Notes: a model not told the origin generated them from the letters alone. Shown: positions 35,950 to 45,010, counted from the first letter of the stretch. The stretch is DNA of 64,000 nt from JAIXWP01 sp965247015 (GCA_965247015.1 CBDFGG010000001.1:62001-126000); one strand, 5' to 3'. Translations and numbers: made by a program.

Positions 35950-35979
35950 TTTGAAAAGATAGGATTACCCTTACCTTTG
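35950..35979 (+). promoter_or_regulatory. Complete Bacteroidota promoter (TTTG-N18-TACCTTTG)
   Basis: -33 TTTG at 35950-35953 and -7 TACCTTTG at 35972-35979 with an 18-bp spacer, both perfect. It ends 19 bp before the ATG at 35999. Confidence 0.6.
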
Positions 35980-35998
35980 CGGCCCATTTGAATATCCT

Positions 35999-36520
35999 AT
36001 GAAATCGATTGACGGAAGAATTATAAAGATTGCAATTGCAGCATTAGCCCTTACTTATTCAGTATATCTATTTATTGATGGAAGTTGGATCAGCGGAATT
36101 TTCATGACCTTGCTGACAGCTTTGATAATTGTGCTTTGCTTTAGAAGTCTTCGTCTGATCATGGCGTTTTTACAAATCCGCCAGCAAAAAATGGAACAAG
36201 CTAAGGTGTGGTTAGAAAGAGTTAATCCAAACCACCTTTGGAAAAATCAAAAAGGATATTACTATTTCTTGCTGGGGTCAGTGGATGTTCAAAAGAACAG
36301 TCTTTCACAAAGTGAAAAATACTTCCGAACTGCATTAAGTCATGGCTTACGTATGGAGCACGATAAGGCTGCAGTTTATCTAAACCTAGCAGTCATCATG
36401 GCCAACAAACGTAAGAAGCGTGAAGCAATCACCATGTTGAATGAAGCGAAGAAGTATGATACAAAAGGTTATTTGAAGAATGACATCAAGCAGATCAGCA
36501 AGATGGTCAATAGCATTTAA
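35999..36520 (+). CDS. TPR-containing membrane protein, function unknown
   Basis: 173 residues. Two adjacent membrane helices at the N-terminus (about 10-30 and 33-55) are followed by a cytosolic TPR-like region: KGYYYFLLGSVDVQKNSLSQSEKYFRTALSHG and AAVYLNLAVIMANKRKKREAITMLNEAKKYD each look like one TPR unit. It is likely a membrane-tethered protein-interaction module. It overlaps the convergent secreted-protein gene by four bases. Confidence 0.7.
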   Translation: MKSIDGRIIKIAIAALALTYSVYLFIDGSWISGIFMTLLTALIIVLCFRSLRLIMAFLQIRQQKMEQAKVWLERVNPNHLWKNQKGYYYFLLGSVDVQKNSLSQSEKYFRTALSHGLRMEHDKAAVYLNLAVIMANKRKKREAITMLNEAKKYDTKGYLKNDIKQISKMVNSI

Positions 36521-37224
36521 TTCTTATTGTAAGCTTCAGCAGCAAACCAAAGAGCATCTTCTTTTTTCTTTTCCAAGAAATAGCTAGACCCTCCTACTAC
36601 AATACCGACGGCCATAGGAATCGAGAAGCGAACATCATCTCCGCTTTGTTCTACGATTCCGTAGGTAATTAATCCTGCACCTACTGCGATAAGAGAAAAC
36701 TGAAGTACCTTCATATTGCGATGGTAGTTCAATTCTTTGCGAGCGGCGTCAACCCCACCAATATCTTTTCTTAGATTTTTTAGTGTTGCTTTTTTTACAT
36801 CACCATTTCCAATGTTGTAGTACTGAAACAGCGTGCCAGTCGCAAGCATTTCTTGCTTTGACTCATCTACTGATTTATCGATTTCAAGTTCATCCGCTCC
36901 GTAAAATGCCATATCGATTTCCTCAAAGAGATTCATTTTGCCTTTCTTGATACGAAGGGCATAGCGCTCAGACTTATCGGTATAAATTTTATTCAGATTA
37001 GCGAAGTAGCCATTATTGTTTTGAAGATATTGCACTATATCTGTTTGGAAATTTTCACCGTCCATTTGAAACACTGGAGCCTTTAGGATGGGGGTGCTGT
37101 AAATGAGTCTTGTTCCCTCAATTGAATCACCAGAGTAGAGAAAAAGTTTGTGCACTACCGGTGACTTTTGGGCGAATGAAGAAAGAGTAAGAATTGTAAT
37201 TGCTGCAGTAATAATGAAACGCAT
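36517..37224 (-). CDS. Secreted/membrane hypothetical protein
   Basis: 235 residues: signal peptide (MRFIITAAITILTLSSFAQ), a beta-rich middle (LFLYSGDSIEGTRLIYSTPI and EIDMAFYGADELEIDKSVDE), and two C-terminal hydrophobic segments (about 170-190 and 200-218) ending in a Lys/Glu-rich tail. No family is recognised; similar small secreted proteins are common in Flavobacteriia. It follows the alpha/beta hydrolase gene by 37 bp on the same strand and may share its transcript. Confidence 0.6.
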   Translation of the reverse strand: MRFIITAAITILTLSSFAQKSPVVHKLFLYSGDSIEGTRLIYSTPILKAPVFQMDGENFQTDIVQYLQNNNGYFANLNKIYTDKSERYALRIKKGKMNLFEEIDMAFYGADELEIDKSVDESKQEMLATGTLFQYYNIGNGDVKKATLKNLRKDIGGVDAARKELNYHRNMKVLQFSLIAVGAGLITYGIVEQSGDDVRFSIPMAVGIVVGGSSYFLEKKKEDALWFAAEAYNKN

Positions 37225-37261
37225 TTTGGGTGGTGTTTTGAGGCTTTCTACGGAAAAAGAT

Positions 37262-37942
37262 TTAATTCGTTACATCGAATTTAAGTATCTCATTTTCCAC
37301 GTAATTATTGATGATTGCACAGACCTCATCCGCACGATCGAAACAAGAAAAGTGTCCTCCTCCGTCTAGTACGAAAGGGGTTTCCATTTTTTGGTAATCA
37401 AAAAGTACATCCTTGCTTCCGATGATTTGAATATACTTGCCTTCAGGAGGGGTTGTATTCTTCCATTCTAGAACCGCTTTCACAGAGAAGTGAATAAACT
37501 GAGGTCCTAGCTCCGAGATCATTTGATAGAACATATCCCGCTGTTGTGCAGACTTGAATCCCATAAATGTATCGGCGAACTTGTAAAAATATTTTATTGA
37601 ATTGGGAGTCACAGCTCGGTGAATACGCGATGCTTTTACCGCTTTGAGAATGCGAGGAAATTGATGGGCGCCTGTCGGAGCACTAATCAAAATAGTGGCC
37701 AATGGCTTTACAATTCTGCTGAGCTCCACAGCCATCATTCCTCCCATCGAAGAACCGATGATGACATTATTTTCCGTGGTGATTCGCTGCGCTACCTCTT
37801 GAGCAAAGGTTGGCATGTCGATGGCATCAACCGGCGAATTCCAGTCGAGGTAATGAATAGTGCCATTATTCAGATTGAATTTCGAGTAGATTCTACGATC
37901 TGCTCCCATTCCGGGGATCAAGTAGTAATTCAATTTTCCCAT
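37262..37942 (-). CDS. Alpha/beta hydrolase family protein
   Basis: 226 residues from the ATG at 37942 (a TTG at 37957 would add five residues and collides with the divergent pyrR promoter). The nucleophile elbow GSSMGGMM places Ser at about residue 66; the start LIPGMGADRRIYS contains the oxyanion-loop HG-type position as PGMGAD, and the late GGGHFSCF carries the catalytic His, with Asp in SKDVLFDY. No lid domain or signal peptide is visible. A small-molecule esterase or thioesterase of unknown substrate. It faces pyrR with only 32 bp between the start codons. Confidence 0.8.
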   Translation of the reverse strand: MGKLNYYLIPGMGADRRIYSKFNLNNGTIHYLDWNSPVDAIDMPTFAQEVAQRITTENNVIIGSSMGGMMAVELSRIVKPLATILISAPTGAHQFPRILKAVKASRIHRAVTPNSIKYFYKFADTFMGFKSAQQRDMFYQMISELGPQFIHFSVKAVLEWKNTTPPEGKYIQIIGSKDVLFDYQKMETPFVLDGGGHFSCFDRADEVCAIINNYVENEILKFDVTN

Positions 37943-37958
37943 TTCACCTAGCTTCAAT

Positions 37959-37966
37959 TATATTTG
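37959..37966 (+). promoter_or_regulatory. -7 element TATATTTG of pyrR
   Basis: Perfect TAnnTTTG, ending 8 bp before the ATG of pyrR at 37975, so the leader is almost absent. There is thus no room for a long PyrR-binding attenuator leader in front of this operon. Confidence 0.5.
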
Positions 37967-37974
37967 TACCCGAG

Positions 37975-38523
37975 ATGTCAAATGTAACACTTATTGATAA
38001 CAACTATCTAGGCCTAATCATCAATAGGCTCTGTTATCAATTGATTGAAAATCATTTCCCTTTCGATAATTGTGTTTTAATTGGTTTACAGCCAAGAGGA
38101 GTATTCTTTGCCGACAAAATGGTGGAGCGTTTGAGAGAGATTTCTCCAAAATCAAAAATCCATTATGGCAAGGTTGATCCTACTTTTTATCGTGATGATT
38201 TTCGAAGAAGTGATAAGACATTGCTCGCTCAGCCCACAGAGATTCCTGTTGATTTAGAAGGTAAGACTGTCGTTCTTATTGACGATGTACTTTACACGGG
38301 TCGCACGATCCGTGCAGGTATAGCAGGTTTATTCGAATACGGAAGACCGCAATCAGTCGAATTGATGGTACTTATTGACCGTCGATTAAGCAGAGAGCTT
38401 CCTGTCGAGCCCAATTATGTGGGATTGAGCATTGATAGTTACGACAATCAAAAAGTGAAAGTGATGTGGAAGCATGAAGGCGCCACTGACGATAAAGTTT
38501 TACTTTTAACCGAGAAAGAATAA
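37975..38523 (+). CDS. pyrR: PyrR-type phosphoribosyltransferase
   Basis: 182 residues. The PRPP-binding loop is VVLIDDVLYTGRTIRA (about 98-113), preceded by IGLQPRGVFFA and followed by DRRLSRELPVEPNYVGLSI, all of which fit the PyrR / bifunctional uracil phosphoribosyltransferase family. In Bacillus PyrR binds pyr mRNA; here the leader is too short for attenuation upstream, so it may act only as an enzyme or on another message. It overlaps pyrB (TAATG), placing it in pyrimidine metabolism. Confidence 0.88.
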   Translation: MSNVTLIDNNYLGLIINRLCYQLIENHFPFDNCVLIGLQPRGVFFADKMVERLREISPKSKIHYGKVDPTFYRDDFRRSDKTLLAQPTEIPVDLEGKTVVLIDDVLYTGRTIRAGIAGLFEYGRPQSVELMVLIDRRLSRELPVEPNYVGLSIDSYDNQKVKVMWKHEGATDDKVLLLTEKE

Positions 38524-39470
38524 TGGAGAAAAAGCTCAGCGTAGATCATCTACTAGGAATAAAGGACCTCACAAAAGAGGACATTGAGCTTATTTTTTCT
38601 CAGGCGGATGAATTCAAAGAGGTATTGAATCGTCCAATCAAGAAAGTTCCTTCCCTTCGCGACATTACCGTTGCCAATTTATTTTTCGAAAACTCTACTA
38701 GAACTCGTTTGAGTTTTGAGCTTGCTGAAAAGCGTTTGAGTGCTGACGTTGTCAATTTTTCAGCATCTACATCTTCGGTGAAAAAAGGAGAAACGTTGAT
38801 TGACACAGTCAATAATATCCTTGCAATGAAGGTAGACATGGTGGTGATGCGACACTCCGCTCCCGGGAGTTGTTTGTTCTTGAGCCAACATATTGATGCT
38901 GCCATTGTAAACGCTGGCGATGGCACTCACGAGCACCCCACTCAGGCGCTACTCGATGCCTATTCGATAAGAGAACGACTTGGAAGTGTAAAAGGAAAAA
39001 AAGTGGTGATTGTGGGAGATATTACCCACAGTCGCGTTGCCATTTCTAATATTTACTGCTTACAAAAACTCGGCGCACAAGTGATGGTCTGTGGACCGAC
39101 AACATTGATTCCAAGGCATATTGAGAAAATGGGAGTCATTGTAGAACACAACTTGATGAAAGCACTAGAATGGTGCGATGTTGCAAATATGCTCCGCATT
39201 CAGCTGGAGCGACAGGATGTGAATGTGAGCTACTTCCCTAGCCTTCGTGAGTACTCCATGCAATATGGTTTGGACAAGAAAAAACTTGATTCTTTGAGTA
39301 AAAAAATCGTGATCATGCACCCAGGTCCTATCAACCGTGGTGTAGAAATCACAAGCGATGTAGCTGATAGCGACCAAAGCATTATCCTCGATCAGGTGGA
39401 GAATGGCGTTGCTATTCGCATGGCCGTGATCTATCTTCTCGCTCAGCGCCGTCGTGGTACCGCTGAGTAA
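38523..39470 (+). CDS. pyrB: Aspartate carbamoyltransferase catalytic subunit
   Basis: 315 residues. The carbamoyl-phosphate motif is FFENSTRTRLSFELAEKRL (about 57-75), the aspartate-loop part SVKKGET (about 85), then MRHSAPGS, HEHPTQALLDAYSI (about 136-149) and MHPGPINRGVEI (about 262-273). It makes carbamoyl-aspartate in pyrimidine synthesis. No pyrI follows, so the enzyme is of the unregulated type. It is translationally coupled to pyrR. Confidence 0.95.
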   Translation: MEKKLSVDHLLGIKDLTKEDIELIFSQADEFKEVLNRPIKKVPSLRDITVANLFFENSTRTRLSFELAEKRLSADVVNFSASTSSVKKGETLIDTVNNILAMKVDMVVMRHSAPGSCLFLSQHIDAAIVNAGDGTHEHPTQALLDAYSIRERLGSVKGKKVVIVGDITHSRVAISNIYCLQKLGAQVMVCGPTTLIPRHIEKMGVIVEHNLMKALEWCDVANMLRIQLERQDVNVSYFPSLREYSMQYGLDKKKLDSLSKKIVIMHPGPINRGVEITSDVADSDQSIILDQVENGVAIRMAVIYLLAQRRRGTAE

Positions 39471-39532
39471 TTCACATTCCCCGTTTAATATTGAATTTGA
39501 AGCGTTGTGTGCTAAAGCACCAATAATTTCCT

Positions 39533-39540
39533 TATATTTG
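39533..39540 (+). promoter_or_regulatory. -7 element TATATTTG of the STAS gene
   Basis: Perfect TAnnTTTG 17 bp before the ATG at 39558. It shows that the STAS gene has its own promoter after pyrB. Confidence 0.5.
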
Positions 39541-39557
39541 TAGCAAACCTTCTACCA

Positions 39558-39920
39558 ATGAAGTTCGAAGTTGAAAATAAAGAAAAAGTAGCTGTCATTA
39601 AGTCTAAAGTTGAAAAACTTGACGCTATACATGCACCAGAATTGAAAAGCGAGATTGTTATGCTTTCAAAATCTGGTATGAAAAATTTAGTGATGGACTT
39701 AAGCGAGACTCGCTACATCGATTCATCAGGTCTCTCTGCCGTTCTTGTTGCTAACCGCGCTTGCCGCGACGCAAACGGAACATTTGTTCTTTGCGGATTG
39801 CAAGAGACTGTCATGAAACTCATCACCATCTCTCAATTAGAAAGTGTTCTAAAAATTACTCCTACAGCCAACGAAGCAGTTGACTTGGTTTACATGGAAG
39901 AAGTGGAACGCGAGTTATAA
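39558..39920 (+). CDS. STAS-domain anti-sigma factor antagonist-like protein
   Basis: 120 residues covering one STAS domain: VENKEKVAVIKSKVEKLDAIHAPELKSEIV, then NLVMDLSETRYIDSSGLSAVLVANRAC with the serine that is phosphorylated in SpoIIAA-type proteins (DSSG), and the C-terminal strand-helix with FVLCGLQETVMKLITISQLESVLKI. Cytosolic. A partner anti-sigma kinase is not visible in the window. It is followed closely (9 bp) by a T9SS protein gene. Confidence 0.85.
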   Translation: MKFEVENKEKVAVIKSKVEKLDAIHAPELKSEIVMLSKSGMKNLVMDLSETRYIDSSGLSAVLVANRACRDANGTFVLCGLQETVMKLITISQLESVLKITPTANEAVDLVYMEEVEREL

Positions 39921-39929
39921 TCCTCATCT

Positions 39930-40727
39930 ATGAAAAGATCTCTACTAGCCTTATCTTTAATCATCGCAGCTTTCTCTGCTAAATCACAGTGTGACCCTGC
40001 GTCATACGACTGGGGAGCAGAACCTTTTGGTGTATCACCGAACCCAGCATTGGGTGAAAATTTTGATGCAGGTACTATCAACGTTCCGTACAGTGATGTT
40101 GTTTATGTAAAGGCGCCTACAACGATTTCTGACATTCCTGGTGCACCACCATTAAATCTAGCTATCGATTCTCTTTCTCTTGATAGTATTACTTTCTTGG
40201 TTGGCGATATCGAGCAAAATATCAATGCACTTGGCCTAACTGTTACATGTAACAACAACGGAGATTCTCCAAACCCTTGCACCTTCTTACCAGGAGGAGC
40301 ATATTGTGGAGATATTTCTGGAACACCTACCATTGCTGGAACCTTTCCTGTAAAGATTTATGCAACTGGTTACTTTGTTTTTGGTTCTCCTCAGGCACTC
40401 GAGTACACATTTGAAGATTATACTCTTGTAATCAACGACGTGGTTTCTGTTAAAGAAAATACATCTGTTGAAATGAGCCTTGGAAATAGCCAGCCAAATC
40501 CAGCATCTAATCAAACGGTAATTCCTTTTGAATTGACCCAGAATGGTTCTGTTCAGTTTGCAGTTTACAACTTGCTAGGTGAAACGGTGGAACGCAGAAC
40601 AGTTTCTGGAAAAAGAGGTAGCAATACCCTTACTTATGACACTAGCCTATTGAAGAATGGTGTCTATTTGTACAGCATTCAAGCAGGCGATAAGCGCTTA
40701 ACAAAGCGTCTTGTTGTTCAGCACTAA
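39930..40727 (+). CDS. Small T9SS-secreted protein
   Basis: 265 residues: signal peptide (MKRSLLALSLIIAAFSAKSQ), a Cys-containing beta-rich domain of about 170 residues (CDPASYDWGAEPFGVSPNP; DLVGDIEQNINALGLTVTCNN; a Ca-binding-like NNNGDSPNPCTF) and a T9SS type A sorting domain (MSLGNSQPNPASNQTVI, FAVYNLLGETVERRTV, NGVYLYSIQAGDKRLTKRLVV). The middle domain resembles the short Ig-like (He_PIG-type) domains that follow GDISGTPTIAGTFPV. Surface-exposed, function unknown. A terminator follows. Confidence 0.8.
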   Translation: MKRSLLALSLIIAAFSAKSQCDPASYDWGAEPFGVSPNPALGENFDAGTINVPYSDVVYVKAPTTISDIPGAPPLNLAIDSLSLDSITFLVGDIEQNINALGLTVTCNNNGDSPNPCTFLPGGAYCGDISGTPTIAGTFPVKIYATGYFVFGSPQALEYTFEDYTLVINDVVSVKENTSVEMSLGNSQPNPASNQTVIPFELTQNGSVQFAVYNLLGETVERRTVSGKRGSNTLTYDTSLLKNGVYLYSIQAGDKRLTKRLVVQH

Positions 40728-40748
40728 AATATTTATTTTGATACTTAT

Positions 40749-40777
40749 AAAACCGTTGTGCTAAACAACGGTTTTTT
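40749..40777 (+). terminator. Rho-independent terminator behind the T9SS protein
   Basis: An 11-bp stem (40749-40759 with 40765-40775), 5-base loop GCTAA and a T-run that ends just before the rnz start at 40784. Confidence 0.85.
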
Positions 40778-40783
40778 TATTTG

Positions 40784-41695
40784 ATGACGTTCGAAATTAC
40801 CATACTTGGTTGCGGAGCTGCCACTCCAACGTTGAAGCACAATGCTTCATCGCAGGTCGTGAATATACACGACAAGCTATTCCTTATGGATTGTGGTGAA
40901 GGCACCCAAATTCAATTAAGAAAGTACAAGATCAAATTTCAGCGCATTCAGCACATCTTCATTTCGCACCTGCACGGAGATCATTATTTAGGACTAGTGG
41001 GGCTGATTTCAAGCCTCCATTTACTCGGAAGAAAGAATGATTTACATGTGTACGGTCCGGCTGAGCTTAAAGAAATTATTGAGCTCAATTTGCGTGTTTC
41101 ACAAACATACCTCGATTACTTCATCCACTATCACGCTGTAAATTTTGACGCGAAAGAAAAGATCTTTGAAGATCATTCACTAGAGATCCATAGCTTTCCA
41201 TTGAAGCACCGAATTCCTTGTGTGGGGTATTTATTCGCAGAGAAGCCGAAACAGGTTAAAATCCGCAAAGAATACATCAATCGATATTCGCTTCAACCAA
41301 GCGAAATCATTGCATTGAAAAACGGTCAAAGCATCACCACGCCAAAGAATATTGTGGTGACTCCACAAGAAGTTTGCGATGCTCCAGAAAAATCAAAAAG
41401 CTATGCCTATTGCTCGGATACCATGTATTGGGAAACGCTGATTCCCTCTATACAAGGTGTAGATTTGTTATATCACGAGAGTACATTCTTAGAATCTGAA
41501 AAAGAAAGAGCGAAGCATACTTTTCATAGCACCGCAGCGCAAGCCGCCACTATAGCTCTAAAGGCAGGCGTGGGCAAACTATTGCTAGGTCACTATAGTT
41601 CACGTTATGCTGAAGAAGAAGAGTTTGTGAATGAAGCCTCCGCGATTTTCCCCAACTGTGATTTTTCTACAGAGGGAAAAGTGATTCAAGTCTAA
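40784..41695 (+). CDS. rnz: Ribonuclease Z
   Basis: 303 residues from the ATG at 40784 (a TTG three bases upstream is less likely). The metallo-beta-lactamase core shows FISHLHGDHYLGLVG (HxHxDH, about 61-75), a further His in HSFPLKHRIPCVGY (about 142-148), the Asp in YCSDTMYWE and the His in LLGHYSSRY; FLMDCGEGTQIQL is the tRNase Z start motif. It cuts the 3' trailer from tRNA precursors. The flexible arm is short, as in bacterial RNase Z. It overlaps the convergent DUF58 gene by 4 bp. Confidence 0.93.
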   Translation: MTFEITILGCGAATPTLKHNASSQVVNIHDKLFLMDCGEGTQIQLRKYKIKFQRIQHIFISHLHGDHYLGLVGLISSLHLLGRKNDLHVYGPAELKEIIELNLRVSQTYLDYFIHYHAVNFDAKEKIFEDHSLEIHSFPLKHRIPCVGYLFAEKPKQVKIRKEYINRYSLQPSEIIALKNGQSITTPKNIVVTPQEVCDAPEKSKSYAYCSDTMYWETLIPSIQGVDLLYHESTFLESEKERAKHTFHSTAAQAATIALKAGVGKLLLGHYSSRYAEEEEFVNEASAIFPNCDFSTEGKVIQV

Positions 41696-42639
41696 CGCGT
41701 ACCTGCGTTCATTTTTTGGCGCTTGATAAAATATTGAAGCAAGATGTGATTGAATCCTTCATGAATATCTGCCTCAACAAAATCAATCTGATAAGCACCA
41801 CATTTCAACTTCAAATCGGTCTTGAACTTTTTCATATTCTCAAAATAAATCTCACGCACGTCGGCAGGGTTTACTTTGATTTCTTGACCAGATTCAAGAT
41901 CCGTGAAAGTATATGGTCGGTTTTCGAATTCAAACAGCTCTTCCTTTGATTTATCAGTGACATGGAAGAGAATTACCTCATGCTTGTTATGCTTTAGGTG
42001 TTGAAGTGCGCTGAATAATTCGTCTGATTTCTCAGAATTGTCAAGCATATCAGAAAAGATAACCACTAAAGAACGTCGATGAACACTTTCTGCAATTTCA
42101 TGCAATGTATCCGTAACAAAAGTCTTTTTCCCTTGACTCTCCCCTACTGTTTCAAGCAGTTTTTCAAGCTCATTAAAAAGATAGTTGATATGAGAACCAC
42201 TGCTTGCGGCTTTTGTATTTACATCAATTTTATCAGAGAAAATACTCAGTCCGACTGCATCACGTTGATTGCGTAGAAGGTCGATCATTGCTGCAGCTCC
42301 ATAGATAGAAAACTTCAGCTTATTGAGTTCTGGACCTTCCGGTTTAACGCCTCCAGGAAAGTACATAGAAGAAGAAGTGTCAATTAGAATTTGACATCTC
42401 AAGTTCGTTTCCTCTTCATATCGCTTGACGAAGTGTTTGTCTGTTCGAGCGAGTAATTTCCAATCGAGGTGGCGTGTACTTTCCCCGCTATTATATTGAC
42501 GATGCTCAGCAAACTCAACAGAGAATCCATGGAATGGACTCTTGTGCATTCCCGTGATAAATCCCTCCACTGCTTGTTTCGCGAGCAATTCAAGCCTGCT
42601 TAGGTTTTGAATCTGTCTTCTATCAATATTAATTGGCAT
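41692..42639 (-). CDS. DUF58/VWA-like protein
   Basis: 315 residues. The DUF58 signature is SVEFAEHRQYNSGESTRHLDWKLLARTDKHFVKRYEEETN (beginning near residue 40), followed by a VWA-like fold with the MIDAS-type DTSSSM (about 90-95) and SRSLVVIFSDMLDN-type strand (about 190). Such proteins are usually partners of MoxR-type ATPases, but no moxR gene is adjacent here. Intracellular, helper role unknown. A -7 element CAAATTTA (plus strand 42644-42651) sits only 5 bp from the start, so the transcript may be nearly leaderless. Confidence 0.85.
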   Translation of the reverse strand: MPINIDRRQIQNLSRLELLAKQAVEGFITGMHKSPFHGFSVEFAEHRQYNSGESTRHLDWKLLARTDKHFVKRYEEETNLRCQILIDTSSSMYFPGGVKPEGPELNKLKFSIYGAAAMIDLLRNQRDAVGLSIFSDKIDVNTKAASSGSHINYLFNELEKLLETVGESQGKKTFVTDTLHEIAESVHRRSLVVIFSDMLDNSEKSDELFSALQHLKHNKHEVILFHVTDKSKEELFEFENRPYTFTDLESGQEIKVNPADVREIYFENMKKFKTDLKLKCGAYQIDFVEADIHEGFNHILLQYFIKRQKMNAGTR

Positions 42640-42643
42640 ACCT

Positions 42644-42651
42644 CAAATTTA
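42644..42651 (-). promoter_or_regulatory. -7 element TAAATTTG close to the DUF58 start
   Basis: Perfect TAnnTTTG on the minus strand. It would place the transcript start at or very near the ATG. The short spacing may also mean chance, as the element overlaps the gap to the molybdoenzyme gene. Confidence 0.35.
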
Positions 42652-42656
42652 ATCAA

Positions 42657-44963
42657 TCACAACTTTTCTAACCTCACAATAATATACTTGCTCATAGGAG
42701 TCTTGCTTCTATCGGCAACGCTTGATAAAGGTACAAGACAATTTGTTTCTGGAAAATAAGTAGCGCAGCTTCCTTTTGGAATATCAAAAGGAATCACGTG
42801 AAAGTGAGATGCTATGCGGGATGTCCCATCCTGATCGCTTACAATATTCACCAATTCTTTTTCTCTAAAACCAAAGTGATGCATGTCTTGACGATTCATC
42901 AAAACCACCCTTCTTTCATTTTTGATTCCTCTATATCGATCATCTAAACCGTAAATGGTGGTATTGTACTGGTCATGACTTCTAATGGTCATCATTACTA
43001 AATGATCCTTTGGAACAGAAAACTGAGGCATTGGATTCACAGTAAATAGTGCCTTTCCAGATGATGTGGTGAATTTCCTATTGCGCGGACCGTTTGGCAA
43101 ATAGAAGCCATCAGGCTGGCGCACACGCTTATTAAAATCCTCAAAGCCAGGAATTACCTTCTCAATTTCATTACGGATCAAATCGTAATTATCACGCATT
43201 TCACCCCAAGCAATGTTGAATTTATTTCCGAAAACAACTTCGGCTAACTCAGTCACTATTGCTGGTTCTGATTTGAGATGACGATCTGCTGGCTTCACAT
43301 TTCCTCTAGAAGTATGCACTACTCCCATTGAATTTTCTACCGTCACAAATTGTTCTCCAGATTTCTGTAGGTCTAATTCTGTTCTTCCGAGACAAGGTAA
43401 AATGAGAGCATGCTCACCTGTTACCAAGTGCGCGCGATTGAGCTTCGTGGATACCTGAACAGTGAGTCCAACATTTTGAACTGCCTTTCCTGTAAATTCA
43501 CTATCAGGAGTGGCACTGATAAAATTGCCACCCATAGCCATAAACACTTTTACTTTTCCTTCATGCATCGCCTCGATAGACTCCACCACATCATATCCAT
43601 GATGGCGTGGACTGGAGAATTGATAAACCTTATCCAAGGAATCCAAAAATTCGCTTTTTGGTTTCTCATAAATTCCCATCGTTCTATCACCTTGCACATT
43701 ACTATGCCCTCTCACCGGACATAAGCCCGCGCCAGGTATACCAACCGCGCCTCTTAGTAAATGCAAGTTCACGATTTCGCGAATGGTGTTTACAGCGTGC
43801 TTTTGCTGAGTGATGCCCATGGCCCAGCATGTAATTATCTTCTTATTCGCAGAAAGTAACGTGGCCACTTCCTTGAGAAGAGAATGCTCCACTCCGCATG
43901 CTTCAAGTGCTTTAGGAATATCTAATTGCTGAATTTCAGATATAAAATCTTCATAACCGAGCGTTTGTTCGGTTATGAATTTTTGATCAACCACTGCGCC
44001 AGGATGTTTCTTTTCTTCTTCCAATATGTAGTGAAGAAGAATTTTAAATAATGGTATATCACCGGCTATTTTTACTTGCAAGAAATAATCGGCGATTTTC
44101 ACTCCACCTTTAAGCACATCCAAAGGGCTTTGAGGATTGACAAACTTTGTTGTTCCTGTTTCTGGAAGAGGATTGATGTGAATCACTTTTCCTCCATTTT
44201 CCTTGCATTTTTGGAGAGCCGAAAGCATTCGAGGGTGATTGGTTCCTGGGTTTTGCCCCACCACTAGAATCACCTCCGCGTTGTAGATATCATCGACTGT
44301 CACCGTTCCTTTTCCGATACCTATGGTTTCGCCGAGTCCTACTCCACTGCTTTCATGGCACATGTTCGAACAATCAGGAAGATTGTTAGTGCCAAACAAA
44401 CGAACGAATAGTTGATATAAAAACGCAGCTTCGTTGCTGGTGCGACCGCTAGTATAAAATACAGCCTCATCTGGCGTTTGACAGGTCTTTAATTCATCAG
44501 CGATAATTTGATAGGCTTTCTCCCAAGAGATAGGCTCGTAAAACGAAGCTCCTTTCGGCAGATACATTGGATGTGTAACACGACCGCTTTTGCCGATTTT
44601 ATAATCCGACCAAAAGCTCATTTCCTCTACACTATGCTCGGCGAAAAAACCAACGTCGCACTTTTTCTCTGTTGCTTCTTCAGCAATTGCCTTTGCACCA
44701 TTTTCACAATACTCTGCAATAGCCGAACGATGATTCGGTTCTGGCCAAGCACAACCGGGGCAGTCGATGCCGTGACGCTGATTTAATTTGCTCAGAATCT
44801 TGAGTCCCTTCCACATGCCCGTTTCCTCTGCAATGTGTTTCATGGCTACCGTCACGCCGGTGATACCAGCGGCAGCATTGGATGGTTTATCCAATTCAAG
44901 GCCCGTCAATTCTTCTGGTGGAACTATTTTAACTCGTCTATGTTTGGTTGTCGTGTCAGGCAT
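42657..44963 (-). CDS. YdeP/FdhF-like molybdopterin oxidoreductase
   Basis: 768 residues from the ATG at 44963 (the frame is open for another 23 residues, but these run through the spacer to the divergent gene). The N-terminus has HGIDCPGCAWPEPNH instead of the CxxCxxxC cluster motif of formate dehydrogenases, which fits the YdeP-type group. MGD-binding regions are FYTSGRTSNEAAFLYQLF, DCSNMCHESSGVGLGETIGIGKG, VILVVGQNPGTNHPRML and the C-terminal SGKALF / HDQYNTTIYGLDDRYRG. The substrate is unknown. No moa, mob, moe or fdhD gene is in the window, so cofactor supply must come from elsewhere. It lies 17 bp before the DUF58 gene. Confidence 0.85.
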   Translation of the reverse strand: MPDTTTKHRRVKIVPPEELTGLELDKPSNAAAGITGVTVAMKHIAEETGMWKGLKILSKLNQRHGIDCPGCAWPEPNHRSAIAEYCENGAKAIAEEATEKKCDVGFFAEHSVEEMSFWSDYKIGKSGRVTHPMYLPKGASFYEPISWEKAYQIIADELKTCQTPDEAVFYTSGRTSNEAAFLYQLFVRLFGTNNLPDCSNMCHESSGVGLGETIGIGKGTVTVDDIYNAEVILVVGQNPGTNHPRMLSALQKCKENGGKVIHINPLPETGTTKFVNPQSPLDVLKGGVKIADYFLQVKIAGDIPLFKILLHYILEEEKKHPGAVVDQKFITEQTLGYEDFISEIQQLDIPKALEACGVEHSLLKEVATLLSANKKIITCWAMGITQQKHAVNTIREIVNLHLLRGAVGIPGAGLCPVRGHSNVQGDRTMGIYEKPKSEFLDSLDKVYQFSSPRHHGYDVVESIEAMHEGKVKVFMAMGGNFISATPDSEFTGKAVQNVGLTVQVSTKLNRAHLVTGEHALILPCLGRTELDLQKSGEQFVTVENSMGVVHTSRGNVKPADRHLKSEPAIVTELAEVVFGNKFNIAWGEMRDNYDLIRNEIEKVIPGFEDFNKRVRQPDGFYLPNGPRNRKFTTSSGKALFTVNPMPQFSVPKDHLVMMTIRSHDQYNTTIYGLDDRYRGIKNERRVVLMNRQDMHHFGFREKELVNIVSDQDGTSRIASHFHVIPFDIPKGSCATYFPETNCLVPLSSVADRSKTPMSKYIIVRLEKL

Positions 44964-45010
44964 ATCGTCTGAATTTATCTCGAAAGTAACAAAAGAAGTA
45001 AATTCGTACC

